This document shows, piece after piece, positions 47,185 through 59,015 of a DNA stretch of 64,000 nucleotides (positions within the stretch are counted from its first letter, which is position 1; every line of letters starts with the position of its first letter). The notes beneath the pieces are model-generated. The model was given only the letters and a program-made list of their open reading frames with translations. It did not search any database and was not told the DNA's origin. Position numbers and translations under genes: made by a program. Where the stretch lies: NCBI RefSeq assembly GCF_019393635.1, contig NC_057867.1:62689492-62753491 (forward strand), in the 5' to 3' direction. Source of the stretch: Dromiciops gliroides (taxonomy: Eukaryota > Chordata > Mammalia > Microbiotheria > Microbiotheriidae).

Positions 47185-47983
47185 CTAGAAAAGGCATGCT
47201 AAAAATTAGTGTCTGCCTGTACTCTCAAAACTCAGCCCCTACTTCCAAGTCATTCTCTTCCCCTCCCACCCCCCCAACCCCCATACCAGCCTATGGATTG
47301 AAGGAAAACTATGCTTCTGACTCTCTCTGACACAGCCCTTGCCCCAAGCCAGCAGAACCTGAGAGACTATGACCCAGTCATGGGATCAGAGATCTGAAGT
47401 CGGAGGAGACTTCCAGAATCACCTAATCGAACCCTGGCATTACTTTATAGAGAAAGCCAGAAAAGTTAAGTGCCTCACTCATGATCCAAAAGGTGGCAAA
47501 GGAGAGAATGAAGCCAGGGCTTCCTCATGTCAAGTCATGCCATGCAATGGATTTACTATAGTGATGCTACAGTCAGCCAGGGATTTCTCATTCATGAAGC
47601 ACAAAAAGCCCAGTCTCCCAGGTGACTGAAAACTCTGAGTCTACATAGAACAAAAAGGTCACAATGGCGATTAGAATACCAACCCCAGGTATTCCAAATG
47701 AAAAAGACTTAACTGGCTGTGACTTTGGTTTTTGAGGGAAAGAAAACCATTGGACTCAATAGTACTAAGATGACACAATTAAGTCAGTCAAGAGGCCCTA
47801 GGATTGAAATTGATTTTCTACTAATGCAGACAGGCTAGTGTAGTCTTCTACACTGAGAGGAGATATCTATTCAATGGCCTTCTACACTGAAACCAAGTGA
47901 TTATTTGGGAAATAAAACCTCTCCCCAGGAAACACTCTCCAACCTCTTAACCAGCCAAGACGATCCTTTAAAAGAGGGCCAAT

Positions 47984-48140
47984 GGGGGTAGCTAGTAGGC
48001 GCAGTGGATAAAGCACTGGCCCTGGATTCAGGAGGGCCTGAGTTCAAATCCAGCCTCAGACATGTGACACTTGCTAGCTGTGTGACCCTGGGCAAGTCAC
48101 GGAACCCTCATTGCCCCGCAAAAAACCAAACAAACAAAAC
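47984..48140 (+). mobile_element. tRNA-derived marsupial SINE
   Basis: Full-length copy with a small rearrangement in the head (GCTAGTAGGCGCAGTGG); flanks AAAGAGGGCCAA and AAAGAGGGTCAA. Confidence 0.94.
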
Positions 48141-49369
48141 AAAGAGGGTCAAATCCATTAGTCTCGTGAAAACCAACTCTGAGAGGAACACCTTGGTTAT
48201 TTCAGGGAAGCCAGAGGTCTTCCAGAGCTACCTCACCTTTTTTTGTTGTTGTTAATTTTTATAACTCTTTTGAAGCCAGAACCTCTATTGTTAGTTGATC
48301 CTTATCCAATCCTGTGTCCCACTGATCAACAACTCACTATTTGCGAGCATCCTGGACTCTGAGAGGTGAGCTTTCACCTCATCATCCCTGGAAGCAGATC
48401 ACTGTGCCACTTCCTAGTCCTCTCCTGAACGTTGGCCCTCCACTTCCTCTCACTAAAATTTAGACTCCCACCTCTGGGACCCTGGGCTCTGGAGTTGAGT
48501 TTTCACCTTATCTTGCCTAGGATCAGGCCATTCATGCCATTTCTAAACCACAAGGCCTGCATTTTGGCTTCCACCTCCCCAGCTCCTGCTTACCCACTTT
48601 AGCCCGGCCTATGTGTGTTGTCTTTAGCTATCAAGGTAAGGGTCTTGAGGGTGGGTATTGTCTTTTTTGCTTGTTTTTGTATCCGGTATTTGGCAGAGGA
48701 CCTGGAACACAGTAAGTGCTTAATAAATGCCTTTTTCATTCGTTCAAATGATGTAGCTGAGGTTTTCCTTGAGGGGGGAAAAACCCACCAAAAACCACTT
48801 TTATTGAGGCAAGTGTTTGAAATGGCTATTTTAGATCAAAGCAGCCTTTAGGCCTACAGAGTAAGGAACTGTCCAAACTGCAAAGAATCTCACAAGTTCA
48901 GAAGCAGGAAGCCATCCCACAGCATCCATCCCCAAGCAGCCATACCACATGGCTAGCACAGCTAACTACTCAAGAGCCTGTTACAGAGGGTGCTTCTAAA
49001 TACATTCCCAGAGCCCTTGGGCTGTCCTATGAGATCTTGAAAGTTCTCCAGTCATGGAATTTCAGTGCTAAAAGGAGCTTGAGTGATCATCTAGTCAAAC
49101 TTCCTCATTTTACCAAGGGACTCAGAGGCACAAAGCAAGATAGTGGCAGGTTCTTTATAACAATGAAGTTGATGGCTTTTCCGTTAGACTTTCCAGGGCT
49201 CAGTCCTGGGCTCGTAAAGAGCCCTGGGTCAAGCATCTTTTCTCATTGATCTTTTCTTCTGATCATGGTGAGTATGACAGAGTAGCTTGGGGATCCATCT
49301 TATCTTCTCGGTCCCTCTTGCTATGGCCCTAGTTCAGCCCTACCCCCCCCCTTTTAAATTTTCTACTTT

Positions 49370-49516
49370 TTTTGTTTTGGGGCAGGGCAATGAGGGTTAA
49401 GTGACTTGCCCAGGGTCACACAACTAGTAAGTGTCAAGTGTCTGAAATCAGATTTGAGCTCAGGTCCTCCTGAATCCAGGGCCGGTGCTTTATCCACTGC
49501 GCCACCTAGCTGCCCC
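49370..49516 (-). mobile_element. tRNA-derived SINE, antisense
   Basis: Full-length reverse copy ending CGCCACCTAGCTGCCCC; the short duplication CTACTTT flanks it. Confidence 0.92.
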
Positions 49517-49544
49517 TACTTTATTTTTTGAAGCATAAAAACTT

Positions 49545-50515
49545 TTTATTCTTTTTTTTTTTTTAATTCCAAATTCTCTCGCCCCTCCTACCCTCTCACC
49601 CAACAAATAAGAAGGCAAGAAAAACAAAATCCTATCACAAATATCTACATTAGCTATACTCCCCCTTGTCCTCCACCACTACCAGCCCATAAAAAGCAAG
49701 AAAAAGGGGGCAGCTAGATGGCGCAGTGGTAAAGCACTGGCCTTGGAGTCAGGAGGACCTGAGTTCAAATCCAGCCTCAGACACTTGACACTTACTAGCT
49801 GTGTGACCCTGGGCAAGTCACTTAACCCTCATTGCCCCACAAAAACAAACAAACAAAAAACCAAGAAAAAAAGACAAAAGAATATCCTTCAAATCTATCC
49901 TTGTGAGTTCATCGACTCTCCTGGAGGTGGATAGTATGTTTCATCCTAAGTCCTTTGGAGCTGTGGTGGGTCTGGTGTTGACCAGTGTCTAGTCTTTCAC
50001 AGTTGATCATCATTTTATATTGCTATTACTCTATTAACTCCTCTTAGTTCTGCTCATTTCATTCTGCATCAATTTATACAGGTCTTCCCAGGTTTCTTCA
50101 GAACCAACCCCCTAGCCATTTCTTACAGCACAATAGTTTTCCATGACAATCATACACCAAAACTTGTGCAGCCATTTCCTAATTTATCTCCCCCCTCCAG
50201 TTTCCAAATCTTTGCCACCACAAAAAGAGCTGCTATAAATAGTTTTGTACATAAGGGTCCTTTTTCTTTTATCTCTTTGGGGAATAGAATATTGCAGGGA
50301 CAAACGATACATACAGCTTAACGGCTTTGAGGGTTTCATTTCCAGGATAGTTGGACTCGTTCCTAGCTCCATGAACAACGCATTAGTGTGCCTGCATTTG
50401 TCATTTTCCTTTTCTGCCATCTTAGACAACCTGATGGATGGAACGTGGTACCTCAAAGTTGTCTTAATTTGCATTGCTCTAATTATTAGTGTTTTAGACA
50501 GAGCATTTTTCCATA
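49545..50515 (-). mobile_element. L1 3' end, antisense, split by a SINE
   Basis: T-run, AATTCCAAATTCTCTCGCCC, then after the SINE TTTCATTCTGCATCAATTTA, AGCACAATAGTTTTCCATGA and AAAAAGAGCTGCTATAAATA: the antisense L1 3' region. Confidence 0.75.
49706..49860 (+). mobile_element. tRNA-derived SINE inside L1
   Basis: Full-length copy with (CAAA)n tail; flanks GCAAGAAAAA and CCAAGAAAAA. Confidence 0.93.
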
Positions 50516-50529
50516 TGGCTAGTTCAGGC

Positions 50530-50795
50530 CACCTGCCTGGACTACTGCTTTACTACCTACTCTTATTCTTTCCTCTATCCAATCTACCCTTCACATTGTC
50601 ACTAGACTAATATTCTGTATGGACTGACCTAATAACATCTCTCTTCTGCTGAAAATCCTCCTATGGCTGTCTGTTGTCACTCAAGATAAATTCAAACTCC
50701 TTAGCCCAGTAGTCCACACCCTACAAAATTTGGAGCCCCTTCTTCACTCCTATCCCCCACTACTCCCCCTCTTCTATGGGCTCTTGAGTTCCAGC
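50530..50795 (+). mobile_element. L2-like LINE remnant
   Basis: TTCTGCTGAAAATCCTCCTA and AGATAAATTCAAACTCCTTA are typical of L2 in sense. The L1 5' fragment at 50812 is inserted just beyond. Confidence 0.6.
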
Positions 50796-50811
50796 CTAAA
50801 TGGACTATACA

Positions 50812-51546
50812 GGGGGGCAGACCCAAGATGCCTGAGGGAAGACACTGAGTTGCCTGAGCTCTCCTTCTATTCCCTCAAAAAGAACATAAAGTCATGCCTC
50901 TGGACAGATTCTGAAACTACAGAACCTGCAAAGAAACAGAGACACACAGTCTTCCAACCAGAGATAATTTAGAAGACTTCAGGAAAGGCTGGTCTCACTC
51001 GGGCGAAAGGGAGGCACAGCGCAGCACAGAGGGGGCTGGGGCAAGTCAGCCTGAAGCTGTGGGCCACAGCCGAGTAACTGAGGCCCCTGGATCCTGGCTC
51101 AACAAGCTGGTGGCGCAGGACAGTGGCGAAACCCACCTGCACCAGCCAAGAGGGCAGGTTGCCAGCTAGAGGGCCACACACAGGACAGGTGCAACCAGAC
51201 CTGCTGATCCCAGTGAGCACCTCCAGCCAAGCCCAGGGCAGTGAGAAATCCACAAGCCATAGAGGCCTCAGTGTAGAAAGCCAGTGACACAGCCCCTACA
51301 CCCCAGCACAAGAAGCTTGAAACAGGGACCCTGGTGCCCCCAGAGCAGACCTCAACTTAAAAAAAAAAAAAAAGCTGCAATATGAGTAAGAAACAAAAAA
51401 GAGCTCTTACCATTGAGAGCTTCTGTATCAACAGAGAAGAGGCAAACACAAACTCAGATGAGGAAAATACTCCCAAATTGCCTACATGTGAAGCCTCAAC
51501 AGGGAAGATGAATTGGTCTTAAGAACAAAAAGCCTTCTTGGAAGAA
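50812..51546 (+). mobile_element. L1 5' fragment (5'UTR and start of ORF1) with TSD
   Basis: It starts GGGGGGCAGACCCAAGATGC, GC-rich like an L1 5'UTR, has an A15 run at about 51359, and then an ATG at 51384 opening MSKKQKRALTIESFCINREE, which resembles the start of a marsupial L1 ORF1 but reaches a stop after about 50 codons. A perfect 16-base repeat CTAAATGGACTATACA (50796-50811, 51547-51562) flanks it. It lacks a 3' end and poly-A tail, the reverse of usual L1 truncation. Confidence 0.65.
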
Positions 51547-51654
51547 CTAAATGGACTATACAACATCCCCTCTTCCCCCAAAACAGGGCACACAAGTCCT
51601 GCAGACAGCACAAGTACCATTAGCTTCATTTTTAAGATAGGGAAATGAACTCCT

Positions 51655-51895
51655 AGGGGCAGCTAGGTGACACATTGGGTAGAGCTCTGGGCCTGGCAAC
51701 AGGGAGATCTGAATTCAAATCAGCTCAGATACATTGTGGCTCTGTGACCCTGGGCAAGTCATTTCACTGATGTGCCTCAGTTTCCTCATCCATAAAATAG
51801 AGATAATAATAGCGCCTACACAATAACAGGGCTGTGGTGAGGATCAAATCAGATAATATTTGTAAAGTGTAGGTATTAGATAAATATTAGCTATT
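51655..51895 (+). mobile_element. MIR-type SINE, full length
   Basis: GGCAGCTAGGTGACACATTG, GCAAGTCATTTCACTGATGT, CTCAGTTTCCTCATCCATAA and TGTGGTGAGGATCAAATCAG give the full MIR order with the CORE and tail. Confidence 0.8.
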
Positions 51896-52361
51896 ACATT
51901 ATTATTACAAGGTGATTTGCTCGAGGCCACAGAACTACTTAAGTGTCAGAGGTATATTGGAATCCAGATCTTCTGACATCTCAGTCTAGTTCCCCTTCCA
52001 CTTCACTCCATGTCCTGATGAAACTGTCTCTGTGCAAACCCAGGACCTCACCAGCAATTGGCTTCGAATTCTCCTCTGGACTTTGGTCATTTTACTTTTT
52101 ATCACAGATATTGATGTGTCCTTCCAACTCCCTGCTAAATGGAAAGGAGCATTCAGGCAGGAGCTAGGGCACATGTCATCTCTGTATTCTGAGTGTGCAT
52201 TTCAGCTTCAACAAACCATCCTTAAGTGCTTATGCAGTACACAACATAAAGCCCTGGACTGAATTTTATAGGGCCAGTTTCCTTTCATTTCCTTTCTTCT
52301 ACCTCTGAACAAGTCAGAAGTACTAGTGTCTTTTGAAACCTCTTATCAAACCAGTGACCAC

Positions 52362-52528
52362 AGGACAGCTGGGTGGCGCAGTGGATAGAGCACCGGCCCT
52401 GGAGTCAGGAGGACCTGAGTTCAAATCCGGCCTCAGACACTTAACACTTACTAGCTCTGTGACCCTGGACAAGTCACTTAACCTCAATTGCCTCACCAAC
52501 AACAAAACAAACAAACAAAACCCCAAAA
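52362..52528 (+). mobile_element. tRNA-derived marsupial SINE
   Basis: Full-length copy with (CAAA)n tail; diverged flanks AAACCAGTGACCA and CAAATCAATGACC. Confidence 0.92.
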
Positions 52529-52559
52529 ATCAAATCAATGACCTATGTTGCTAAGCTTA

Positions 52560-52755
52560 AGCTTTGTTGGTTAGTCATTTTTCAGGCACATCTGACTCTC
52601 CGTGCCCCATCTGGGGTTTTCTCAGCAGAGATTCTGGAGTGCTCTGTCATCTCTTTCTCCAGTTCATTTTACAGATGAGAAAGCTGAGGCAAACAGGGTG
52701 AAGTGACTCCAGGCCTAGCACGCTATACACTGCAGCACCACCAACCTGCCCCAAG
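52560..52755 (-). mobile_element. CORE-SINE, antisense
   Basis: CATCTGACTCTCCGTGCCCC and GAAGCTGAGGCAAACAGG-type text mark an antisense CORE-SINE with a deleted centre. Confidence 0.7.
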
Positions 52756-52849
52756 CTTATGCTAGCCTTAAGATATTCATACAAGCAAAAAGGAAGAAAG
52801 ATTGTTTAGAAAAAATTATTCTTACTTTCAAGGAGGTCATTCTGTGTCT

Positions 52850-53135
52850 CAGAGTGGGAGGATAACTGAGAGACTAACTCTGCTAAAGGTAGCTGGAAAC
52901 ACATTGTGGTGGTGGTTGTTTCTTCTTGTGGTGTTTTTTTCTCCTTTTGTTCTGACTCTTCTCTTACAAGACTAATGTGAAAATATGTTTAACATGATTT
53001 TAATGTGTAAGCTGTATCAGATTGCTAGCTGGCTTCAGGAGGAGGGAAGGTGGGAGAAAAATCTGGAACTCAAAATCTTACACAAGTGAATGTTGATAGC
53101 TATCTTTACATGTAATTGAAAAAAAAATAAAGGTC
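52850..53135 (+). mobile_element. L1 3' tail, sense
   Basis: GTGTAAGCTGTATCAGATTG, GGAGGAGGGAAGGTGGGAGA and TTTACATGTAATTGAAAAAA with AATAAAGG form the L1 3' end and poly(A) signal. Confidence 0.75.
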
Positions 53136-53139
53136 TGAT

Positions 53140-53400
53140 ACAATGGAATCTGCCTCCAGAGAGAAAAATGATGAACTCTGTGAGCGCAAACTTAAAATAT
53201 AATTTTCTCACTTTCTTTATTATTCTTGCATTTTTGGCAACATGGCTAATACCGAAATGTGTTTGCATGATTTCACATGTATAATTGATATCATATTGCT
53301 TTGCCTTCTCAGTGGCTGGGGAAGGCGCTGGAGGGAGAGAGAGAATTTGGAACTCAACTGTTTTAAAGAATGCTAAACAAATAAATAATGGCTTTGGGAT
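53140..53400 (+). mobile_element. second L1 3' tail, sense
   Basis: TGATATCATATTGCTTTGCC, GAGAGAATTTGGAACTCAAC and AAATAAATAATGG repeat the preceding L1 tail in diverged form, so two L1 ends lie in series. Confidence 0.65.
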
Positions 53401-53849
53401 TTGTGGGTACTCAATGTTTAACAAATTATATTAAAATGCAACATAGATCAAAGGGGGGGGGGGAGAGAGAAGAACCTATATTTGCATCCATAGTCCACCA
53501 TTGGAAAAGGAAACTTCTGCAGTGATCGTCTCCTTGCCTGCTCTCTTAAGTGTATCGTGATTGCATTTACAAAACTGCCTCAGAAAATCAGATCACAAAT
53601 AATCTGGTCCATCCCATACTTCCCGTTTTATAGAAAGTAAAAACTGAGATCCAGTGGAAAGCAAGAACCTGCCAAATATCGCACAGTGAATCCCTGGCCC
53701 AGGTCAAGGTGACCCCATCTAGCACTTTTCCCACTCCGCCACATCCCACATCAGAGATGTGACTTGATGGTTGGTGTTTCTATGGCTTTGCCTCCTTCAT
53801 CTTTGAGCTACCTCACAACCAGGTTGTGAGAAAGGTCCTATAAGTATCT

Positions 53850-53945
53850 TATGAATGAGGAAACCAAGACCTAAAGAGGTGAAATTTCTTGCCCAGGGTC
53901 ACAAAGCTTCATCTGGATTCGAACCCATGGCTACATTCAAACTAA
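53850..53945 (-). mobile_element. MIR fragment, antisense
   Basis: ATGAGGAAACCAAGACCTAA, TTGCCCAGGGTCACAAAGCT and GGATTCGAACCCATGG are antisense MIR core. Confidence 0.65.
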
Positions 53946-54274
53946 CTCCAAATCCAGCACTACATCTCTGCACTACATCCCTCTACTTCTCTAGCAGCCG
54001 AAGGGCAGAATCGCCACTGTCCATGGAGCCGAAAATGAACCAGGCAGCCGTAAGTCTGGCTGAAGAACAGGAGTCTCACAACTTTAGCATACTGAAAAAC
54101 AAAATGAGTAGAGATGCAAATGCTCTCATCGGACTCCTCACAGCCTTTCTCCTACTCAAGTGGTTTTGTGTGCCCATGTTGAACCCTCAGCAGTATGGTC
54201 TGGATGCTGCAAGGACCATGCCAAAAAGGTCTCAAAACAGGAGCATGTGAAAGGAAAAGGGAAGCAGAACAGAG

Positions 54275-54490
54275 GGAAGGGAAAGTGCCAGGCACTGTGC
54301 TAGGTGATTTATGAATATTCCCTCAGGTGATCCTCCTCTCAATAATCATGGGAGGTAGGTGCTATTATCATCCCAATTGAGGTAGACGGGTGAGATGACT
54401 TACTTACCCAGAGTCCCACAACCAGTAAGGGTCAGAGGCTGGATTTCAATTCAAATCTTCCTGACTCCTGACGATTGCACCACATAGCTC
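54275..54490 (-). mobile_element. MIR, antisense
   Basis: GGCACTGTGCTAGGTGATTT, GGAGGTAGGTGCTATTATCA and CAGAGTCCCACAACCAGTAA give a near-complete antisense MIR. Confidence 0.75.
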
Positions 54491-54964
54491 AAGCCTTCTG
54501 CTTGAGGTTGTCCCGAGATAAAACTACTCCACTGGGAAACTGAGTCCTAGCAAGCTCCCAAAGATTGGGAGTTCCAAATCTCCCTCAGGCAGAGTGTGAG
54601 CTTAGTTAAGTGAAAAGGCAAGTCTTGTATTTTTCTCCAATAAGGTGCCACTTGGGTAGTGAGAGGTGTGAAAAAAAACAAGCAGACTGCCCCCACTGGA
54701 GGAAGCAACATATTCTCAGTTAATCTACCAGGAGGGTAGAAGAGGCTGATTACTAAAAGCTCTATTCAAGGACTGATGGTGGAAAGGTCTGTAGGAACAA
54801 AAATAGATCTGAGTATAATGGCTGCCATCTGATCCTCGCTGGGTTAACATTAAGTACCCAAAATATCGGAAAGACTTTATGCGTCAAACTCTATGAATGC
54901 TCTCAGATATAAACCAAGGCATTACCCTGGTGTCAGAAAGAAGGACAAATGACAACAACACATG

Positions 54965-55715
54965 CATTACACAGGCCCCCAGCCTAGGTGTCATTCCAGA
55001 TGCCTCATCCTATGGAATCTGTTGCTAAGACCTGTTGATTCTACCTTCATAACATCCCTTGGATCCATTCCCTTCTCAGTCCTCTGACACTGACACCACT
55101 AAGATACAGACCCCCATCACTTCATGCATTACCTTCTAGTTAGTCTCCCCACTACAATCCACACTCCATTCAGCTGGTAGAGGGACTTTTCCTTACGTAC
55201 AGTTGTGAGCACCTCACCCACTCCTAATCAATAAGTGCCCAGATCACACACTCAATGTCCCAACCTGTCATTTTCACTGGCTGTCCCCCCATTCCTGGAG
55301 TACTCTCCCTCATCACTGGCTTCCTGCAAGTGTCAGCTACAATGTCACCTTCAAAGCCTTTTCCATTGGCCCTTCCCCGTCAGAATGGTCTCCAATTTAT
55401 CCTGCATATGCCATTTCTACAGTCTCTCTTGCATATTCTCTCCCTAACTAGACTGTGAGGTCCTTGTCCCCGGTGCACAGCACAGTACCTAGTACCATAG
55501 TGGGACTAAAGAAATGTTCCCGCTTCTGATGCCCCTAGTTGTTAGCATCCCTATCCCTGCAAAGCCCTGAAATGACTTGGTATTTGTTTTTCTGTGATTG
55601 TGTTGCCTTCCCCAGGAGAAAATAAGCTCCCCGATGGAAGGGAACATTTTCCATGCTGTCTCTGTATACGGAGCACAGTATCAGAAACCCAGCTGGCACT
55701 GAAGAAATGCTTGGT
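54965..55715 (+). mobile_element. L2 LINE 3' region
   Basis: GACCTGTTGATTCTACCTTC, AGTCTCCCCACTACAATCCA, CTGGAGTACTCTCCCTCATC and, at the end, AAATGCTTGGTGAATGAATG follow the L2 order over 750 bases in sense. The open frames here are remnants. Confidence 0.75.
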
Positions 55716-57010
55716 GAATGAATGAATTCTGTATGAAGGCCCTGTGGGCCTTTCTCCTTGTTCTTCTCTGTGGTAAAACGTTTACCTAATCAAAAAGCCA
55801 AACAAACAGCCTCCCCCCAACAAAAAGGTCTTTTCTGCCTCCTCGCCATGACTAAACACGCCCACATTCACGCTGGAAACATCTGGAGAAACAGGCCAGA
55901 GCCCAGGAAGAGGTGGCCTTGGAAGAATCCTTCTTGTGACACGTTGGAGGTTGGACTCAGAGATCAGAGGGACCTCCTGCTAGAAACGAAGTGGCCAGGA
56001 AAGCAGTTCACGATCTAAGTTAGAAAGCCAGTGGTCTTTCCCAGTGGAACAGGCTGTTCCCACAGAGAAGTATGACTGCTGCCTTGGGCTCAGAGCAAAG
56101 ACAAGGCCTGTACAGTCTGCTATACAGAGGGGAGAGTCGCTGTCAGTGCCAAGGAGACAGAGGAGAGTCTGGGGCCTTGTTGTGCCCAGGAGACAAGGAA
56201 GAGGGTTGCCTGGACCACACAGTTTTCCCTTTACATAAGCGGACTATTCTGCAGACCTCTATATGAAGCGATTTATATGGAATGCAAATTTGCGCCTGGA
56301 CATGGGGAAGGGAAGAAGGAAAGGAAGAAAGGCCAGCACATGCTTCAAGGCCATGTTGGGGCTAGGGACAGAGAAGCACTAGCAGGAGGAGGAACACACA
56401 GGATGCAGACACATGGGGGCCAGACACAGACACCACCAGGAGAGGATGGATGCCACATGGGCAGTACCGAGTGCTGACAAACAGGCAAGGGCAGACGTGT
56501 GCGGGTGGGTGGAGCAGAGCAAAGGTGTCTCACAACTCTGGGTAGCTCCACAACAACAGTGCTGGTGCTGGTCTCTCCACAAGCTCTTCTGCTTCCACTT
56601 GGAGGGGGTTTTATTTTTTTAAGAGGGTTTTGCTTTGTGTGTGTGTGTGTGTGTGTTTTTTGGGGTTTTTTTTTGGGGGGGGGGGCAGGGAGGAAAAGCC
56701 ACAGACTGTTGTGTCAAGGGGCAGGAGCAGAGAAAGAGAGCACAGTACTGGACAGGAAAGTTCACATAAATGTGTTTTGGAATGCGGCTTTCTTTTAGAA
56801 TTCCTTACATAAAGTCAGATTTGTGTAATGTGAATTTACTGTAGGGATTCCTATCTCTTCCCTCACTGTCATGCAGGCACACTCTAAGAAAGGATTCAAG
56901 TCTTGCAGGTAGAGGTGGAATATACCAAGAAATGACTGTGATATAAAAATAAAAATATAAAACACTCTAAAAGAAGCAAAAACAAAAAAAATTTTTAAAC
57001 CCACCCCAAA

Positions 57011-57162
57011 GGGGCAGCTAGGTGGTGCAGTGGATAGAGCACTGGCCCTCGAGTCAGGAAGACCTGAGTTCAAATCCGGCCTCAGACACTTAACACTTAC
57101 TAGCTGTGTGACCCTGGGCAAGTCACTTAACCCCAATTGCCTCACTAAAAAAAAAAAAAAAA
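57011..57162 (+). mobile_element. tRNA-derived marsupial SINE
   Basis: Full-length copy with a long A tail; no clear target duplication. Confidence 0.94.
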
Positions 57163-58477
57163 CACCTCAAGCCCACAAAAGTCCCTTGGCTTGACTGGCA
57201 CGTCTCCTGTTCAAGCCTATGTGACCATATTCCCTTTCTCAATTCTCTTCCTCCACTCCCCAGCCCCCAAATAATTAGTCTTACTACCACACCAAGACCC
57301 AGCAATCGCTGATCTGGATCTCTCAGCTGAAATCAGAGGTTATTTAGCCCCTCACCACAAATGCAAGACATTCTATTTTGGCTCATTGTTTCAGTTCAAT
57401 TTCTTACTCCTCAAACCAGCTGCTTAGCTCCTATCAAAATGAAACTCTTATTTGAAATCTGGGATGGTGAGGAGAACTGCACTGCCCTCCCAAGAGCATG
57501 AAGACATGGGTAGTATGGGCGGGCAAAAAGAGCGGAAACCTACTTTCAAACTTTCAACTTGGCTCACCATCAAGTCCTTTAGCCAATTCCTGGACAGCAG
57601 TCTAGTCCTGTGGCCAGTAGAACTCTTTATGGTTATGAAGAAACTGCTCCTTATAAATAAGGTTGCCCTTAGTAGCAACCTGATTCTAACTATGGTAACA
57701 TCAGGTCAATTGGCCCATAAGGCTGCTTTTCAAACATGAAGGAAAAGGCAGTAAAATACATTTGCAAGGCTCTTGAACCTCTAGGTTCAATCTCCACAAG
57801 TTCCAAGTCACTGCCTCTTCTGTGTGCCTTACTCCTCCAGTCTCTTGAAGATTTAAGCAAATTCAGTCTCTTAGCCACCAGTACTAGTTGGGATCATTCA
57901 CTTGTTCTCATTTTTCCATTGCTCCCGTTCCTTCTTCCTTCCTCAGTTTTGAAAAATCCCTTTTCCTGATTTAGAGAAACAAGGTCCACACTCATCAGGA
58001 AATTGGGGAATTGGCTGGGATAACACACAGTATAATCACCTGGATGTAATATGGTAGAGGGAATGAATCTTCACATAGAGATTGAACAAGATGGCCGCTG
58101 AGGTCCCCAACAGCTCATAGCTGGGGCTAAAGCTAGAACAGCAGACTCCTCAGGAGCCAAGAGCTATGCCTTCTCCTGATCGTCCTTCCCAAATGGACCC
58201 CCACCCCTTGCAATGCCCTCTCAAGGATCAAGATCAAAGATCAAGTCTCCAAAGCCTGAGTCTATTCGCTATCCAAGCAGTCCAGGCCAGGTCAATTATG
58301 AGGTCAGCAACCCAGCCCTCTTATGGTTGGCAAATATCTATTTCTCTAAAGACAAGAGTCTGGATTTTGACTGCCAAAGAACAGCTCTTCCATTTACATG
58401 TTTGGCCTACAGTCCCATTTTCACAGAACTAAAGAATGACATTATTTCAATTTAGTTGGAAGAGTCAAAATTCCTAC

Positions 58478-58543
58478 CTCTGCCCTTATCCGGTTTGTAG
58501 CCACCACCGCCTAGAATATCTTCTAGATCTTTATCGGTTATTC
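58478..58543 (-). CDS. CD99L2: CD99L2 ectodomain exon
   Basis: This 66-base - strand exon lies between acceptor CTCTTTCACAG and donor AGAG|GTAGG. It encodes ITDKDLEDILGGGGYKPDKG then RG with the next exon, matching the SDKDLEDI-GGG-YKPDKGKG stretch of CD99L2 and its CD99 relatives. The acidic, glycine-rich low-complexity sequence is typical of the CD99 ectodomain. Both ends are phase 1. The donor is GTAGGA rather than GTAAGT, a weaker site. The next exon upstream (the repeated acidic DDGRRKP region) was not found before 64000, so it lies outside the window. Confidence 0.95.
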
Positions 58544-58737
58544 CTGTGAAAGAGAAAAAGAACAGAGCAATTACTGAGAGTCAGATCTTTCATATCCTCC
58601 CGATAGTTAACCACCCAATAAAAAGAACAAAAATACAAAGTTGGGGGGAGGGGGGGAGTGGAGAGACAGTTTTAAAAGGTTCTTTTTCCATCTCTTCAAG
58701 GATAGAGGTAAATAATTTTTTTTTTAAAGACACAATG

Positions 58738-58883
58738 GTTTGGGTTTCTTTTCTTTTCTTTTCTTTTGGGGGACAATGAAGGTTAAGTGACTTGCCCAGG
58801 GTCACACAGCTAGTGTCAAGTGTCTGAGGTCAGATTTGAACTCAGGGCCAGTGCTTTATCCACTGCTCCACCTAGCTGCCCCT
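58738..58883 (-). mobile_element. tRNA-derived SINE, antisense
   Basis: Reverse copy with (CTTTT)n tail and an internal deletion; perfect TSD AAAGACACAATG (58726-58737, 58884-58895). Confidence 0.94.
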
Positions 58884-59015
58884 AAAGACACAATGTTTTA
58901 AACCACACGACGGCTTCGATGTAGCAGTTTCTCTGGAAAATAATCTGAAGGCTTTAAAGGACTGCACTTGATATTTTAGGAAAAAAGCAACTGCACTAGG
59001 CATTAAGAGAGGCCC

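Larger units (their letters stand above)
47185..58477 (-). other. CD99L2: CD99L2 intron (11.3 kb)
   Basis: The intron holds SINEs, MIRs, an L1 3' remnant, a TSD-flanked L1 5' fragment, two L1 3' tails and L2 remnants, listed separately. Stretches 47190-47980, 48150-49360 (except an L2-like end near 48700), 53460-54260, 55720-57010 and 57165-58477 show no exon with splice sites and no element I can name with confidence. The open frames at 53855-54250 and 57452-57739 match nothing I recognise. Confidence 0.85.

Noticed and set aside
53855..54250. 131-codon open frame that could be an exon or processed gene
   Set aside because: Its first part is antisense MIR, there is no family resemblance I can name, and no matching splice sites; it is probably chance.
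57452..57739. 95-codon open frame, considered as a processed pseudogene
   Set aside because: No recognisable protein, no poly-A tail and no target duplication.
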